Positions 1-12,420 are shown, counted from the stretch's first letter. The stretch: DNA of 64,000 nucleotides from Thysanoteuthis rhombus (GCA_963457665.1 OY735207.1:37349316-37413315); one strand, 5' to 3'. Notes: generated from the sequence alone by a model not told the origin. Program-made: numbers and translations.

Positions 1-600
1 AAAGTCAAGCTTGTTCTACCAAAAACTTGCCAACCTATTGTGATTCTTTGTCTTTTTCAGGATTTCTCAGAGATTCATTGTCCTAAGTAGATGTAATGGT
101 CTATTTTCTCCAGCTTTACATTATTGATTTCAATCATTGTATCTTTGTTCTCAAATTGCTTGAAATGCATGACATTTGTTCTGCTAAATTTCATGTGTTG
201 TCCAACTTTATTGCTGTCTTCATTCAGTTTGTCTTGCATCACTTGGAGATCCTGAAGGTATCTTTTTCTTTTTGCAAAAAAGACAATGTTTTTAGCAAAT
301 CTAAGGTTAATCAGGTAATCACTGTCAATTCTGATTCCTCCATTTTCCTACTCTAGGTTTCGGAAGATCATCTCGATGCAGACAGCGAAAAGTTTGGCTG
401 AGCTGGTATTACCTTGTCTAACTCCCTTTTCTAGCTGAAAGGGCTCAGTTACAATGTAGCCTAATAAATGAACTACTGTGTCGATATATCTTGTTTGAAT
501 AAATACTTGAATGAAAATTATAGATATATTCTCTATTCTCTTTATAATGCGTACATTAATTCCTAACTGCAGAAATCCCTGACCTGTGGTTTTCAATGCA
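1..600 (-). mobile_element. RTE-type LINE fragment (reverse transcriptase core)
   Basis: On the minus strand the translation around 350-460 reads LEKGVRQGNTSSAKLFAVCI, close to the GVRQGD(T/I)SPKLF block of RTE-clade non-LTR reverse transcriptases. The + strand text from 1 to about 350 aligns by eye with 4920-5260 and with 33200-33560. The element is cut at both ends and carries stops and frameshifts. Confidence 0.75.
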
Positions 601-2834
601 TTTCCATTGTAAAATCATTACCAGTGCATTGACATTATATATATAATATGTATTCCATTCAGTAACACTTGTATCAATTTTTGGCAACTGACAAACCTTA
701 CTTTCCAGATCATCAATACACAACATACAGATTGGGTACTGAAACTTGCACAAAACACAATTTTGGTCAACGGACAGTGATAAGGAAAGATGAAACATTC
801 CCTCCGTGTACAACAGTCGAATGCAATTGATACTTAAATATGAAAGCGATTGATTCTCTTTTTTTCCCTCTACGGCCAGAATTTGTGGTGTTTCAATATA
901 ATTAGGAGAGCAAAAAAGTTTTAGCATATTTATTTAGTAAATCATACCAGTCATATTATGGATTACATAAACAGTTAGTACTAGTATATATCTTTTGTAG
1001 GCATTGTCTCGTATAGATTGCAACAAATTCTTCTGTGAGTTTTCCAGACGAACATAAATGAGTACTAAATGAACAACGGCTTGAATTCCTATTATATTCA
1101 TTATATTTGTTCAGATATTAAATGTAGTATAGACATCGTGGCATTGGCTTCCCTCCTATTTATGCTTTTAGTATTTGCCTGCGTCACTCTATGTGGAATA
1201 ATTAGAGTGCATGTATGCAATGTCTTATGGAAATGTTTACTGCTGCTTCCTTCCTTTAACATTTGCTTATGTTACTATGCAATCAGTTAAGCTAATATAT
1301 TTGATGTATTCGCTTACAAACTCTCACTGGTGATATCACTGGTCATATAAACGGTTAGTATAGAATATTCTAGCTTAAACTTCCTACATTTCAGTGTTAA
1401 GTTCGCTTAAAAAATGATAAACGGAAACCATTTTGCTTTTGATTAGTGCATCAAGGTCAAGGACACCCGTTTCATATGAAGGCAAGAGAATGCATTGGTT
1501 GAAACATGGTAGGTTACTATTGATCTACTTTTATGTTAAATGGCTTCTAAGTAAAATTTGTTTGACTATTCAATATCTTGCCGGTTAATTTAGTGGCCAA
1601 CAGAATGGCAAAGCCTGATGTCATCATCCATATTCTCACTGCTGTCATAAAAAGGATACTAAATTAGCTCTATGGAAAGTTTGCTCATTCCTTTTCTTTT
1701 CATTCTTTCTCATTTTTTGTTGTTGCTATTATGCACATTTCATCAATATAGACTGTTAGTTTAAACTTAATGAGAAATTTTGATAAGATTTAGTCATTTT
1801 ATTGTTTGTTTTTTTTTTCTTTTTTCATTCATTTATCTTTTTTTATATTCTCCCCTCTGGAAATTCTCGTGGACGATTAGCATCAATAGGAATGGACTGC
1901 TGACAATAAAGTGACAATGTACCAATAAAATGCCTAAAACTAGTAACAATTCTACTTTTTATTGGAATAATCTTTGTGTTATTAATAAGAACGGCAAAAA
2001 TTACAACATTGAATATATTTTTTTTAAATTTCACATGTATTCAATCCATTAAATCCAACAAATAACAGGAAATTTCATTTTTTGGAAATAAGGTTTTTGT
2101 ATGTTTCTCGAAGGTGCGGGGTTCTATTCATCTTTGCTACTCTCATGATGAAGTAGGCACTTATTTTATGCCATTTTCATAGTTACGGCTGACATCTCTC
2201 CTTCCAGTACTTCCTGCCAGTGTTGCCAATTTAGGTTAAGATTCACATCTGTTAACCAAGTTGAAAAAAAAAGTTTTTTGTTTGTTTTATGAATTTTCCC
2301 ATTAAGTTCAAAGTATATTTATGATATTTCCAATATGCAAGTAACAGAAAACTGGAAATATTACAAACACTCAACCAATATAATGAGCACTTTTTTATTT
2401 TTATTTATTTGGTTAATGCTATAGCATCAAGTGTTTTGTGAAAAAATCTTACTATTTCCATTGGTATTCTAGGAAATTTTCAATATGTTAAACTTTATGG
2501 AAATGCTGACCAAAAAAAAAGGAGTCTTGTATAGAGCGAAACAAGAGTGAAAGAACTTCCTAACCTAGCTCTATGATTATTTACTGAGTCGCATTTGCAA
2601 ATTGAAGACAAGTGCTGCAAAATTACCGATCAACTTCCTTGCCAAGGAAAAGGTAATTTTCCTTCAAATACGTCTTTCAGATGAGCTAATTGTTCATTAC
2701 TGCATTGTGCAGTAACAATTTGTTGAGGTACAGACATTTTTTTTTTTTTATAAAGAATTGCTTTCAAAATCACCAAAATACAGAAAATAACTATTTCTCC
2801 CCGAGTAGATTGTTTAGGTCAAGATGTTGAATAT
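600..2834. other. Non-coding, no gene seen
   Basis: A/T-rich sequence with short homopolymer runs. A repeat start CAGTGTTGCCAATTTAGG is at 2217. A stretch at about 2550-2830 loosely resembles 16885-17110, probably parts of one old transposon. Short frames up to 123 codons show no recognisable domain. Confidence 0.5.
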
Positions 2835-3000
2835 TGTCCTGGATCTAGTCACAATTTTCTCCATTTTGGAATCTTGTTATAAATCCATCTTTCTTTGCCA
2901 TTTTTCTCTTTTGAGGAAGATGAAGACAAGCCCTGAAATAGTAGGCAATATCCCTTTCTACCAGTTCATGTGGAGCCCATTTTCTTGGGGAAAAATTCAG
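2835..3000 (-). pseudogene. Mariner-like transposase remnant
   Basis: The minus strand reads KWAPHELVERD near 2970, matching the WVPHxL linker of mariner transposases, and continues to KKDGFITRF, which sits where the conserved FLxRIVTGDE block should be. The first catalytic Asp is not preserved. Short and degenerate. Confidence 0.45.
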
Positions 3001-4441
3001 AAGTAAGGCTTGTAAACAATGTACTACAGTTGACTGATGGCATGAGTAATTGAGAGCTGAGTGTGCATTTCTTAGATTTCACTTACATTGTGCAAAAGAT
3101 GTTACTGGGAACTTTTGCATCAACCTAATATATATTCCCAAGCCTTGGTGCATATTGAAAATACTCGCATCTTTTGGGGATGAATATTTGATCTAAAGCA
3201 GAATTTTTCTGTGGCTCCACAATTTCTACCGTTATCTAAATGCTTACTCCAAGAAATTTATTTTCTAACTTGTAATTAAATCTCATCAAATTTCTCTTCA
3301 GATAGCTGGAATTTGAGAAAATCAGCAGATAGAGGAAGATGCAGTCTATTTTTATTAATACCTTTTGGAAATTAATTATCTAATCCACCATTAACCAGAC
3401 AACCTATATTAAATTCCAATGTCTATGCTGTGTGTACACGTAGATTTTCACTGAATTTATTTTGGTCTGGTGCGAGACTACTACGTTGAAAATTCATTTT
3501 TATCACCCTATGTGTATATGTACGGAATGTGTTTTCTTTTTGTTTTTTTTCTTTCTATTTCTCTGTGCATCTGGGCATTAGCATCTATCTTTACAGGGTG
3601 TGGCTATTATATACACATCAAGAACTGGTGAGGATGTTCAAAATATCAAACTAATCGTCCAAAATGATCAACGAGTCGGCATCACTTGCAGAAATGTTCT
3701 CATTGATGAAGAGATGGTTCTTGACACGCATGTGCATCCACAAGGTTCATCTCCTCGATCTCCGCAAAACCAGTTGTGCTGCTTCAATACCTGTGCACAC
3801 GACGCGCATTCTTCCTCACAAACCTCGGCTACTGTATGAAAAGATTTGGTAGCTGTTTGTTAGATTGTACCGAAGAATTCAAATTGATGCATTGCCTTGA
3901 ACTAACCATTTTATGACACATCAGAAAAACATACCTACTTCAAGCAATGCATTACAGCGAACTGAAGATGCAAGCGTATTGAAACTTTCAGAAGTTCTTT
4001 ATGGTTGCTCTTTGGTCAATGTATACCAGATGGTTAGCACATGTGTCTTATGGTTCAACTTGCGTGAGTCCATTCTTGTTATTTAATAGCTGCACTTCGT
4101 ATGTATTTTAAAATAACTAGACTCACTGTGTTGTATGTGGTCTAACCCTATGTTAATAGTGTATACAGCATTATCGTACATATGTACACAATTTGTGAGA
4201 ACACTTTGATGCTTGAAGTTTTCTGTCAAAACTTGATATTTGTATATCCTTATCTATTTTCCTATTGCAGTCTGACAAAATACATCAAGTTATTATAGTA
4301 CTGGACCACTAGAATATATACGGATAGCAAAAGCAATCTATTAGCCATACTTATATTTGTGAAAGTTTATGTTCACCCTCTGCTACCAATGCAACCAAAG
4401 CTAATTTTTTAAGGTACAGTGCAAAAACAAAATATCCAAGG
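3001..4441. other. Non-coding, no certain gene
   Basis: Two overlapping short + strand frames at 3600-3852 are open. The start (SRTGEDVQNIKLIVQNDQRV) weakly resembles the DNA-binding domain of mariner-type transposases, but the resemblance fades and I do not call it. Confidence 0.4.
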
Positions 4442-6045
4442 TCATCATCATCATCAGTTTTTTAATGTCCATTGTTGGACATAGACATTCCCCAGGATCC
4501 GCCACATTTCTCTATCATGGATGTCGCGGAGCTATAATTTTTTCTAAATTTGTCTAATTCATCTCTCCATCTTGTATTCTGCCGGCTTTGGTTTCTCATG
4601 TGATCTCTGGGGTTCCATGTTGTGAGTCTTGATGTCCATTGGTTGTCTGTCATTCTTGCCACATGACCAGCCCATTGCCATTTAAGTTTTCTCATAGATT
4701 CTATGATGTCTTGGACCCCGTTTTCTTCCTGATATACTGTGCTGTCTTGTGACCTCTCCATGTGAGGTTGAGCATGATTCTCTCATGTGCACGCTGCATG
4801 CTTCTCAGTTTGCAAGTCGATCTCTTGGTTAGATTCCATTTTTCAGTTCCATAAGTGAATATTGCGAGGATGCATTGGTTGTATACTATTCTTTTTAGAA
4901 TTATTGGGATCATCTTGTTTTTGAAGGCTGAGCTTGCTCTGCCAAAGGCTTGCCATCCTAGGGTGATTCTTCACTTGATTTCTTCTTCCTTTGTGGATTT
5001 CATAGAGATTTGTTGTCCGAGGTAGATGTAATAGTCTACTTTCCTAGTTTTGCATCTTCGATTTTGACAGTTATGTCCTTATTCTCGATGTGATTGTTGC
5101 ACATGATTTTTGCTTTCTTTGTTTAGTTCATCTAGCATCAGTTGGTTATGTAAGTTCTCTGCAAAAAAAATGATGTGGTCTGTGAAACTTAGGTTGCTTA
5201 GATATTTCCTGTTTATTTTGATTCCTCTATTCTCTCAGTCCAGGTTTTGAAAGATCATCTCAAGGCAGGCTGTGAAGAGTTTGGGTGAGCTGGTATCATC
5301 TTGTCTTACTCCTTTTTGGAACTGGAAGGGTTCAGAGTCCTTATGTAGACTCAAGGAGTTGCTTCTGATTGTATATATGTTGTAGTACTTTGACATATAC
5401 AGGGTGCACACCTTGTAGAGTGATGGTCTTCATGTCCATGGGAATTTCTACAGAGTCAAATGCCTCCTTGAAGTCTATAAATGTTACTGCAAGTGGCATT
5501 TTGTATTCTGCTGCTTTCTCTTTCAGCTGATTTATTGAATGGAAATGGTCCATGGTCAAGTAGCTTCTTCTAAATCCAGCCTGTTTGCATGGTTGGTTTT
5601 CATCTTGTGTTTTAGTGATCTGGTTGGTGATAATTTCTGTGAAAATCTTATAGATGCAGAAGAGTAGGCTTATAGGCCTGTAGTTGCTGAGGTCTTTAGG
5701 GTTTCCTTTTTTTTGTAGAAGCATTATGATAGCCGTGTTCCAGTCTTTTGGGACTTTTCTCTGTTTTAGACACGTTGAATAGAATAGCTAGTTTTTTGTT
5801 GATGATCTCACCAGCTTTTTTGAGTAGATCAATGGTGATGTTATCTGGTCCAGGGGTTTTTCCTTTTTTTGTTTGTTTGATGGCTTGTTTAACCTCCGAT
5901 GGTGTAACTTCTGGAAAGTCCTCAAACTTGCATATCCTGACCGTTGTTTTGTTGTCCTTGTCTTGAAGGGTAGAGTTCTTGGTAGAATTCTTGGGCGCAT
6001 TCAACAATTCTTTCTCTGATGATTTGTAACAATTCAAGGGATTTT
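4442..6045 (-). mobile_element. RTE-type LINE, longest copy in the window (RT domain to 3' end)
   Basis: This is a 5'-truncated copy read right to left. Fragments on the minus strand cover the RT fingers (KKGKTPGPDNI near 5850), SNYRPISLL near 5680, the AGFRRS / FIDFKEAFDSVE blocks near 5580-5460, the GVRQ block near 5310, the C-terminal TYGTEKWNLTKRS block near 4830 and the WQWAGHVARM block near 4670. The catalytic FADD motif near 5190 reads FTDH, so the polymerase is dead, and frameshifts split the reading frame. The element ends in a (CAT)n run at 4442-4455, i.e. an (ATG)n tail on its own strand, as RTE elements often have. The endonuclease domain is missing. Confidence 0.85.
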
Positions 6046-6399
6046 GAGAGGGATGGGTGGGTTCATGATAACAATGCTAAACTAGGTCCCCGGTTTGCGT
6101 TTCCAGTGGAAAACACTGTGATGTCTCATTAGAATAATTATTCTGTTCCCATTTATTCTTTGAAAAAATTTTTTTATATGATTTCATATTCTGACTACAG
6201 ATTTTTTTATAGTCTTTATTCATTTTTGCTTTTTAATCATTTTTCATTCATTGTTAATGATTTTTCCATAACATAAACTTTTGAGGTAGTGTAGAGGAGT
6301 TTTACCCTTTACTTCATTGATTATTCTTTCTCCCAAAACACAAAATTTGGACATTGGATGTTATGCAGATTATATGGAGGGAATTTTCAATTTTCACCT

Positions 6400-6660
6400 T
6401 TAAGATTCAAATATAGAAAATGGGGCTACTGCAGGAAACAAACCTGTCACCGTTAGGGTAGCCACTCCAATGTAGTGATGCTCTTACCATTGAGCTAAAC
6501 TGCCGCTGATAATGTAAAGGCCCAAATAACCGCTTTTGTATCAAATTCTCATTTTGTTTATTCTTGGTCCATTTGTCTTTTTCAACATGACACCTCATCT
6601 CAAATAGGTTTCTATATGATAAAATGCAATTCATAATCATTCTCTCGGATCATATATTTC
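6400..6660 (-). mobile_element. tRNA-derived SINE, family A
   Basis: On the minus strand an RNA polymerase III box A-like TAGCTCAATGGTAAG (6483-6497) is followed about 40 bases later by a box B-like GGTTTGTTTCC (6434-6444). This is the layout of a tRNA head. It is not a functional tRNA, since no cloverleaf closes. The flanking + strand sequence GGCCCAAATAAC...ATTCTTGGTC is shared with 40774-40900. Confidence 0.7.
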
Positions 6661-6775
6661 CATTTCTTGATACATAACTGTCGCATTGACCATGTAATGA
6701 TGGGAGATCATCTCAAATAAGTTTCTTATATAATATAACACAATTCATAATCATTCTGTCGGATAACATACATCT
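6596..6775 (-). repeat. SINE A-associated tandem duplication of ~110 bp
   Basis: CATCTCAAATAGGTTTCT...CAATTCATAATCATTCT occurs at about 6596-6650 and again at 6704-6762. A third copy of the same block (GTGTAATGATGGGAATTC...AGATAAGTTTCTACATAAT) is present at 46220-46265 in another SINE A copy. Confidence 0.65.
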
Positions 6776-8952
6776 ATTTCCCTAACAGAGAAACATATAT
6801 GCAAGATAATTGATGATATCTCAGTTGTCAAGACCCAATGGAATTTCCACTGGGGCAGCTTGTAAATGTAAAACAGCTTTCTCTTGCTTTCATTTACATT
6901 TTCTGAAATGATATCCTGTTTATAATTCCAGACTTTTATGGTTGATTTATTCTAAGATCCGTTTTGCACATGTCAAAAGTTTTTTTTTCTTTGACTTTTT
7001 TTTTCATTAGAAAAAAGTGATAAGTGAAATTTAATCTTTGGAGCCTGCAATGTTAGGATTACAGCAAAACAAAAATGCATATATCTTGTCTTTTGCATGC
7101 ATCTGTAACTGATTTGTAGTTCTGCTTTTATTGGATGTTGGAGCTTAGTCTGCTAGGATTGTACCATGACCAATTATCACTAGATTGCACTTAATTCCAT
7201 AGTCATTTGTTTTTTTCTGTTTTTTTTTTTTTTTCATTAATGGCAACATGACAATTACTAATTAGCCTTCTTCAAAGCTGAGATAATTGTAATTCCTTCC
7301 GATGCCAGTAAATGGCCTTTGAGCCCTGGTGAAAGCCAGGATTTTGAATCCTGCTTTCCTAAGCAAGCAGACCCTCTCTACTTGGAAGATTGATGAAACC
7401 TTATCCCCCTACCTATATTTGGCTGTTTGTCATATTAGTAAGTTAAGCTTAGTAAATTCAAACCTTCATTCTTTAATCTTGGCACTTGATTAAAGAATCT
7501 TTATCATAGATGAGGATCAAGGAGAGATAACATTACATTTTTTTTTTTACCAGCTTTTTTATCGGTTAAAATCTTGAGGTACCAGCAAATCCATAACATA
7601 TTATCCATAACTATAAATACTCCATTAAATGATTTTGGTTTTATATGTAAAATTGTAAATGCTGCACTAGTTTCAAGGCTTTTTAGTCATTACTAATTTT
7701 GAAAAAATAAAGAACAAATATCACTTGGAAAGAGATCAGCAATCTCAACAGAAAAACGCAGGTTGGTAAGCTAAATGATCTTCATTAAATACATAGACTG
7801 TGATAAGGACAAAATAATATTGAAATAGAAGTATCTAGTCTTAAAGTAACTGAAAAACATGATGGAAATGTGGTTGATTTTGATATTTGATTAATTTGTA
7901 CAGTTAGACCTCTTTAGCTCAAGAAGGCTGACCATCAACCAAGGGTTGGGCATGGGGTTTTCACCTGAAACCATGCAACTTTTAAACCAAGACAAAACCC
8001 TTGACCAATGTGCTTTCTTACATGAGAAGACCTAAAAAAAGTCACTCTTGTTGCATATCTTATAGTCAGTTATGTTCTAAGGATTTGAATGGAGATTATA
8101 TTATCTTGATATCTTCAATTACATTTTTCTTGTTTGTCCATGAAATATTGATTACTTTTAAGTATTTTTCATCTTCAATTGTGCGTGTGTGTGTGTGCGT
8201 GCAAATGAAAATACATCAGCAAAATCTAGCACATTTGGCTTCCAATTGAATATTGATTTCCCTACAAATTTTTCAAGTTGTTGCTTTGTTTTCAAATGAA
8301 TGGAAGTTTTTTTTTTTTATGTGAAAAAATGGGTTAGAAGATAAATTGTTATTCTTCTAACTGCTGATTGCTTTACGAAATGTTAATTTGCCGGCCTCTT
8401 TTTGAGTGTATGTGCGTGCGTGAAGAGCATTGTTATCTCTGCCTGGATGAGTAACAGGAAAAGACTAAATGACTTCTCATTAATGCCTTGTTAATCTTAT
8501 ATGCCATCAGATGAAACCTCATCTGCTGGGATGGGTTAGGTGTCAGGAAATATTGTTCTTTCTGATGTTTTATTTTTTTTAATAAAAAATGAACCAACGG
8601 TGTTGGAAGGCAGGGAAATTGCTGTCTACCGTATGAACCAAAGGTTTCACTTCTCATCCTCTCGATGATTTATTGACCTTTGATTGTGAATAACAAGAAA
8701 AAAAAAACAACAACCCAGATCTGGTTAGTCAGTCATTAGAAATCGTCATGTGACCAACGTCTCTTGGCAGTATGTCATTCGAGGAGGGCGGGTCAACCAA
8801 AAAATCATCCCTAAAGAATGATTAATGAGTAAATTATTTCTCTTGTCATTTGTTGCATGGTGATCACTAAAAACGTCTGAATTTTTTTTTATAAAACATG
8901 CATGAATGCTGCCAGACACAAGGTAAGGGATCAATTTTATGTAAATTTACAT
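6776..8952. other. Non-coding, no gene seen
   Basis: A/T-rich. About 7315-7410 (CAGGATTTTGAATCCTG and TCTACTTGGAAGATTGATG) recurs inverted near 28970-28990, so it is part of a dispersed repeat. A short GT run is at 8183-8202. Confidence 0.5.
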
Positions 8953-9135
8953 TGTAAATTGAACCCCCTACAAAAGAACCTATTTAAGGAAGGGGGTTAT
9001 AAAAAAAAATGAAAAGTTTTTCTGGACATAATGAGTAAATGTTTAAATTTTCAGCCCTATAGCACCATTGGCAGATAGATAGGTAGATAGCCTGACCAAC
9101 AACAAAAACTGAAGAAACCTATATTGACAGTCGTT
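8953..9135 (+). repeat. Dispersed repeat, inverted relative to 12215-12420
   Basis: Shares, in inverted orientation, AACCTATTT...GGGGGT, TTTTTCTGGACATAATGAG, TTTAAATTTTCAGCC and AAAACTGAAGAAACCTAT with the minus strand of 12215-12420. Confidence 0.75.
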
Positions 9136-9269
9136 GTTGACCGTTTCTAAAACTGTCAAACTAGATATTTATCTAATTTTATTCATGTTTTTTTAAACTT
9201 TATCTTAATTAATTGGTTGTTTTTTATTTTGAATTTTGCTTTGACTGATGACCCAATCAAATCACTCCT

Positions 9270-9480
9270 AAGACCAGTGTTGCCAATTTAGATATGATAT
9301 TTTGATTCTGGGAGTCTCTTCCGAATTGAAGAAAAAAACAAAACAAAACATCTTGTTTGGCAACATTGGACTTTAAATAGTAATAAAATTTTAAAAAAAT
9401 ATTTGAATATTTGTCAACACTGATCCTACAAGTTTGAAAAAAAAAAAAATCATCTAAATTAGGAATGCTGCCTAGGACTT
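9270..9480. mobile_element. Small inverted-repeat element (MITE-like)
   Basis: CAGTGTTGCCAATTTAGAT at the left and an inverted CTAATTTAGATGAT...GGCAGCATTCC at the right bound about 200 bp of A/T-rich sequence. A related start (CAGTGTTGCCAATTTAGGTT) occurs at 2217. Match of the ends is partial. Confidence 0.45.
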
Positions 9481-10629
9481 ATTCTTTATTTCCCAATCAA
9501 CATTGTTTGCTCACTACCAAAGGGTAATCAGTCTGAGTATGATCAAGTTAAAAAAGAAGTCATAAAATTAAAAATAATGACTCGAAATACTTCATCTCAT
9601 GATAAAAAAGTAGAAATTCATTTACTTATCTATGTATTTGAACATTGGTAAATGAGCACAAATGGAAGGTGGTAATGACATTCTGAAATATGATGAATGT
9701 ACGGTGCATGAGCAGAAAAGAGTAAGAACCCCATGCCCTCCATTTTTAGCTCATGACTCTAATTATTTTGTATAATTTGAATCACCACAAACTCTGATAT
9801 TTAGTAAGCTCAATATGGAACAAGTCCACAAGTGAGGTGCATCATGTACAAAACAAATATGGCACCACCAGCTATGCAAGCAAACGTTTATCCGCGTGGA
9901 CAGTTCAAATTTTAGCTGAAGGTACTTGGGTTCACTAGTGTCTTTGAAGTTTTGAATCCACATTCCCTTCTGCCCTCCCCTATCACCAGATATATTGATT
10001 AAATGTCTCGTCACTGGCATTCCACAATGGTTGCCAAAAGTGAGTGACTGGGCATTTGAATTAATCACTTCTACAGAAATACCTTATAACGGACCAGGCA
10101 ATAACATTGAATAGTTGTTGTACCTATTGTCAATGTTGACAGGTGCCAGTTAATGTTTGTCTATATTTTTATATATGTGTGTATATATCAAATATATTAG
10201 CGTATACATAAACATTTTTGTAGATAATAAATCATACTAAAATATGCTAGCCGTACGATTATGCATGCAAAGGTCCCTGTCAATGTGGGCTACTTGCTGC
10301 CTCTGTCTGGGCAGGTTAGGTAGTTATAGGAGAGTTGTTTTTCTACTTACCTCCTCTCTTATGTCAACATTGTGACATTCTTGGGATGAAACATTTTTTT
10401 GTCTAGATATCTAGCATTGGCACAGAGTACAATTCTGTCCCGTGTGCTAGTGAGCATCAATTTCTCTCCCCTCTCACTCTCATCTCTCCTGTATCACTCT
10501 CTCCCGTCTTTTCTCCTCTCTTTCCTCCTCTCCTCTCTCACTCCTATCACACTCCTCTCTCTTCTCACACTCCTCTCTCTTCTCACACTCCTCTCTCACT
10601 CCTCTCACACTTCTTTCTCATTCCTCTCA

Positions 10630-10765
10630 CACTTCTTTCTCACTTGTCTCACACTCCTTTCTCACTTGTCTCACACTCCTTTCTCACTTGTCTCACACTC
10701 CTTTCTCACTTGTCTCACACTCCTTTCTCACTCGGCTCACACTCCTTTCTCACTCGTCTCATACT
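10630..10765. repeat. 22-bp minisatellite
   Basis: The unit TCACTTGTCTCACACTCCTT plus TC is repeated about six times in near-perfect register. It is preceded by related shorter units (10550-10630). Confidence 0.9.
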
Positions 10766-10900
10766 CCTATCTCCTCTCACACTCCTCTACTGTCTCCTCT
10801 CTCATCTCTCCGTCTTCACTCATCCTTCCTCTCCTCTCTCCCTCTATCTATCTTTCTCTCTCTCTTCCTCTCTTTGTGTTTCTCATCTCCCTCCCCCTCT

Positions 10901-11675
10901 TATCTCCCTCCTCTCGTTTCCTGACCATCTCCCTCCTCTCGTTTCCTGGCCATCTCCCTCCTCTCGATTCGTGGCCATCTCCCTCCTCTCGATTCCTGAC
11001 CATCTCCCTCCTCTTGTTCCCTGGCCATGTCCCTCCTCTCGTTTTGTGGCCATCTCCCTCCTCTCGTTTCCTGGTCATCTCCCTCCTCTTGTTCCCTGGC
11101 CATGTCCCTCCTCTCGTTTTGTGGCAATCTCCCTCCTCTCGTTTCCTGGTCATCTCCCTCCTCTTGTTCCCTGGCCATGTCCCTCCTCTCGTTTCGTGGC
11201 CATCTCCCTCCTCTCGTTTCGTGGCCATCTCCCTCCTCTCGTTTCGTGGCCATCTCCCTCCTCTTGTTCCCTGGCCATGTCCCTCCTCTCGTTTTGTGGC
11301 CATCTCCCTCCTCTCGTTTCCTGGTCATCTCCCTCCTCTTGTTCCCTGGCCATGTCCCTCCTCTCGTTTCGTGGCCATCTCCCTCCTCTCGTTTCGTGGC
11401 CATCTCCCTCCTCTCGTTTTGTGGCCATCTCCCTCCTCTCGTTTTGTGGCCATCTCCCTCCTCTCGTTTCGTGGCCATCTCCCTCCTCTCGTTTCGTGGC
11501 CATCTCCCTCCTCTCGTTTCGTGGCCATCTCCCTCCTCTCGTTTCGTGGCCATCTCCCTCCTCTCCTCTCCTGACCATCTCCCTCCTCTCGTTTCGTGGC
11601 CATCTCCCTTCTCTCCTTTCCTGACCATCTTCCTCCTCTGCTTTCCTGGCCATCTCCCTTCTCTCCTTTTTCTCT
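10901..11675. repeat. 25-bp minisatellite, 31 units, with 75-bp higher-order period
   Basis: CATCTCCCTCCTCTCGTTTC plus GTGGC repeats in exact 25-base register from 10901 to 11675. Variant units occur in a fixed order: one with TTGTTCCCTGGC, one starting CATGTCC and one ending CCTGGT. This trio recurs at 11001-11075, 11076-11150, 11251-11325 and partly at 11151-11200 and 11326-11375. Confidence 0.95.
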
Positions 11676-12214
11676 CTCTCTCTCTCGTGGCCATCTCTCA
11701 TCTCCTTTCTCTCTCTCTCTCCTGGCCATCTCTCCCCTCCATTTATATACACACATAGTTGCATGCACGTATGTATCCGTATACATATTGTGTGTGTCTT
11801 TCTTTCTATTCTAAACACAAAAAACAAAAAAAAAACATTTCTGTTTTTTAACATTTTCATTTTTTCAGCCTTCCATGATTTCGTACAATATCTTTTTTTT
11901 CTCACACTTACCTCCTCGTGTGCAGCCCTTCAAGTGGGTTCATAACCTCTAGTCAAAGAACTTGTGCCCCAGACTTTAGGTTAACCTTTCATGAAGTGTA
12001 GCACCACCCATGTGCACTTCAAAAGTGTGCAGTACCTTTTTAGATGTGAGAGGAAATGAGTAATAATTTCACACCAAGCTTTTTTTCAAATGTTTATTGC
12101 TTTGATGAGATTTTAGTTCAGAATTTAGTTTATAGCCCATTCAAGAACTTGCAACATTTGAATGCAGTTCTAAAATTCCCCCCACCACTTAATACTTTTA
12201 GGAGCTATCGACTG

Positions 12215-12420
12215 AATTTGTCAACATAGGTTTCTTCAGTTTTTATGCAGGTCTAGCTAGTTGGCTACGTATGTATGGCATGTACAGGTCATTACAATAC
12301 AGCTAAAAGGCTGAAAATTTAAGCATTTAAACTCCTTAATGTCTAGAAAAATCTTTATTTTTGTTTAAAAAAAAAAGAAATTACCCCTCAAAATAGGTTT
12401 TTAGTTGGGGTGGGGGATGA
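12215..12420 (-). repeat. Dispersed repeat, inverted copy of 8953-9135
   Basis: On the minus strand this reads AAAACTGAAGAAACCTATG... and TTTTTCTAGACATTAAGGAG as in 8953-9135. The two inverted copies lie about 3 kb apart on either side of the polypyrimidine block. Confidence 0.75.

Larger units (their letters stand above)
10450..11740. repeat. 1.3-kb polypyrimidine tract
   Basis: The + strand is overwhelmingly C and T across about 1.3 kb, with a few G residues at regular positions in the 25-bp units. Long open frames in all phases on both strands here are low-complexity artefacts (Ser/Leu/Pro-rich on +, Glu/Arg/Gly-rich on -), not genes. Mirror-like purine/pyrimidine asymmetry makes triplex (H-DNA) formation plausible. 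Confidence 0.9.

Noticed and set aside
3600-3852. Two overlapping + strand frames of 62-79 codons, possibly a mariner DNA-binding domain
   Set aside because: Only about 20 residues resemble the family. No later motif follows in any frame, so the evidence is too thin.
6430-6510. tRNA gene on the minus strand
   Set aside because: Box A and box B are present but no acceptor stem or full cloverleaf can be formed, and the same head is found in other dispersed copies. It is a SINE.
10399-11905. Long open frames of 150-391 codons on both strands
   Set aside because: They lie entirely in the 22/25-bp minisatellite, are open in several frames at once and are Ser/Leu/Pro or Glu/Arg/Gly only. They are compositional artefacts.
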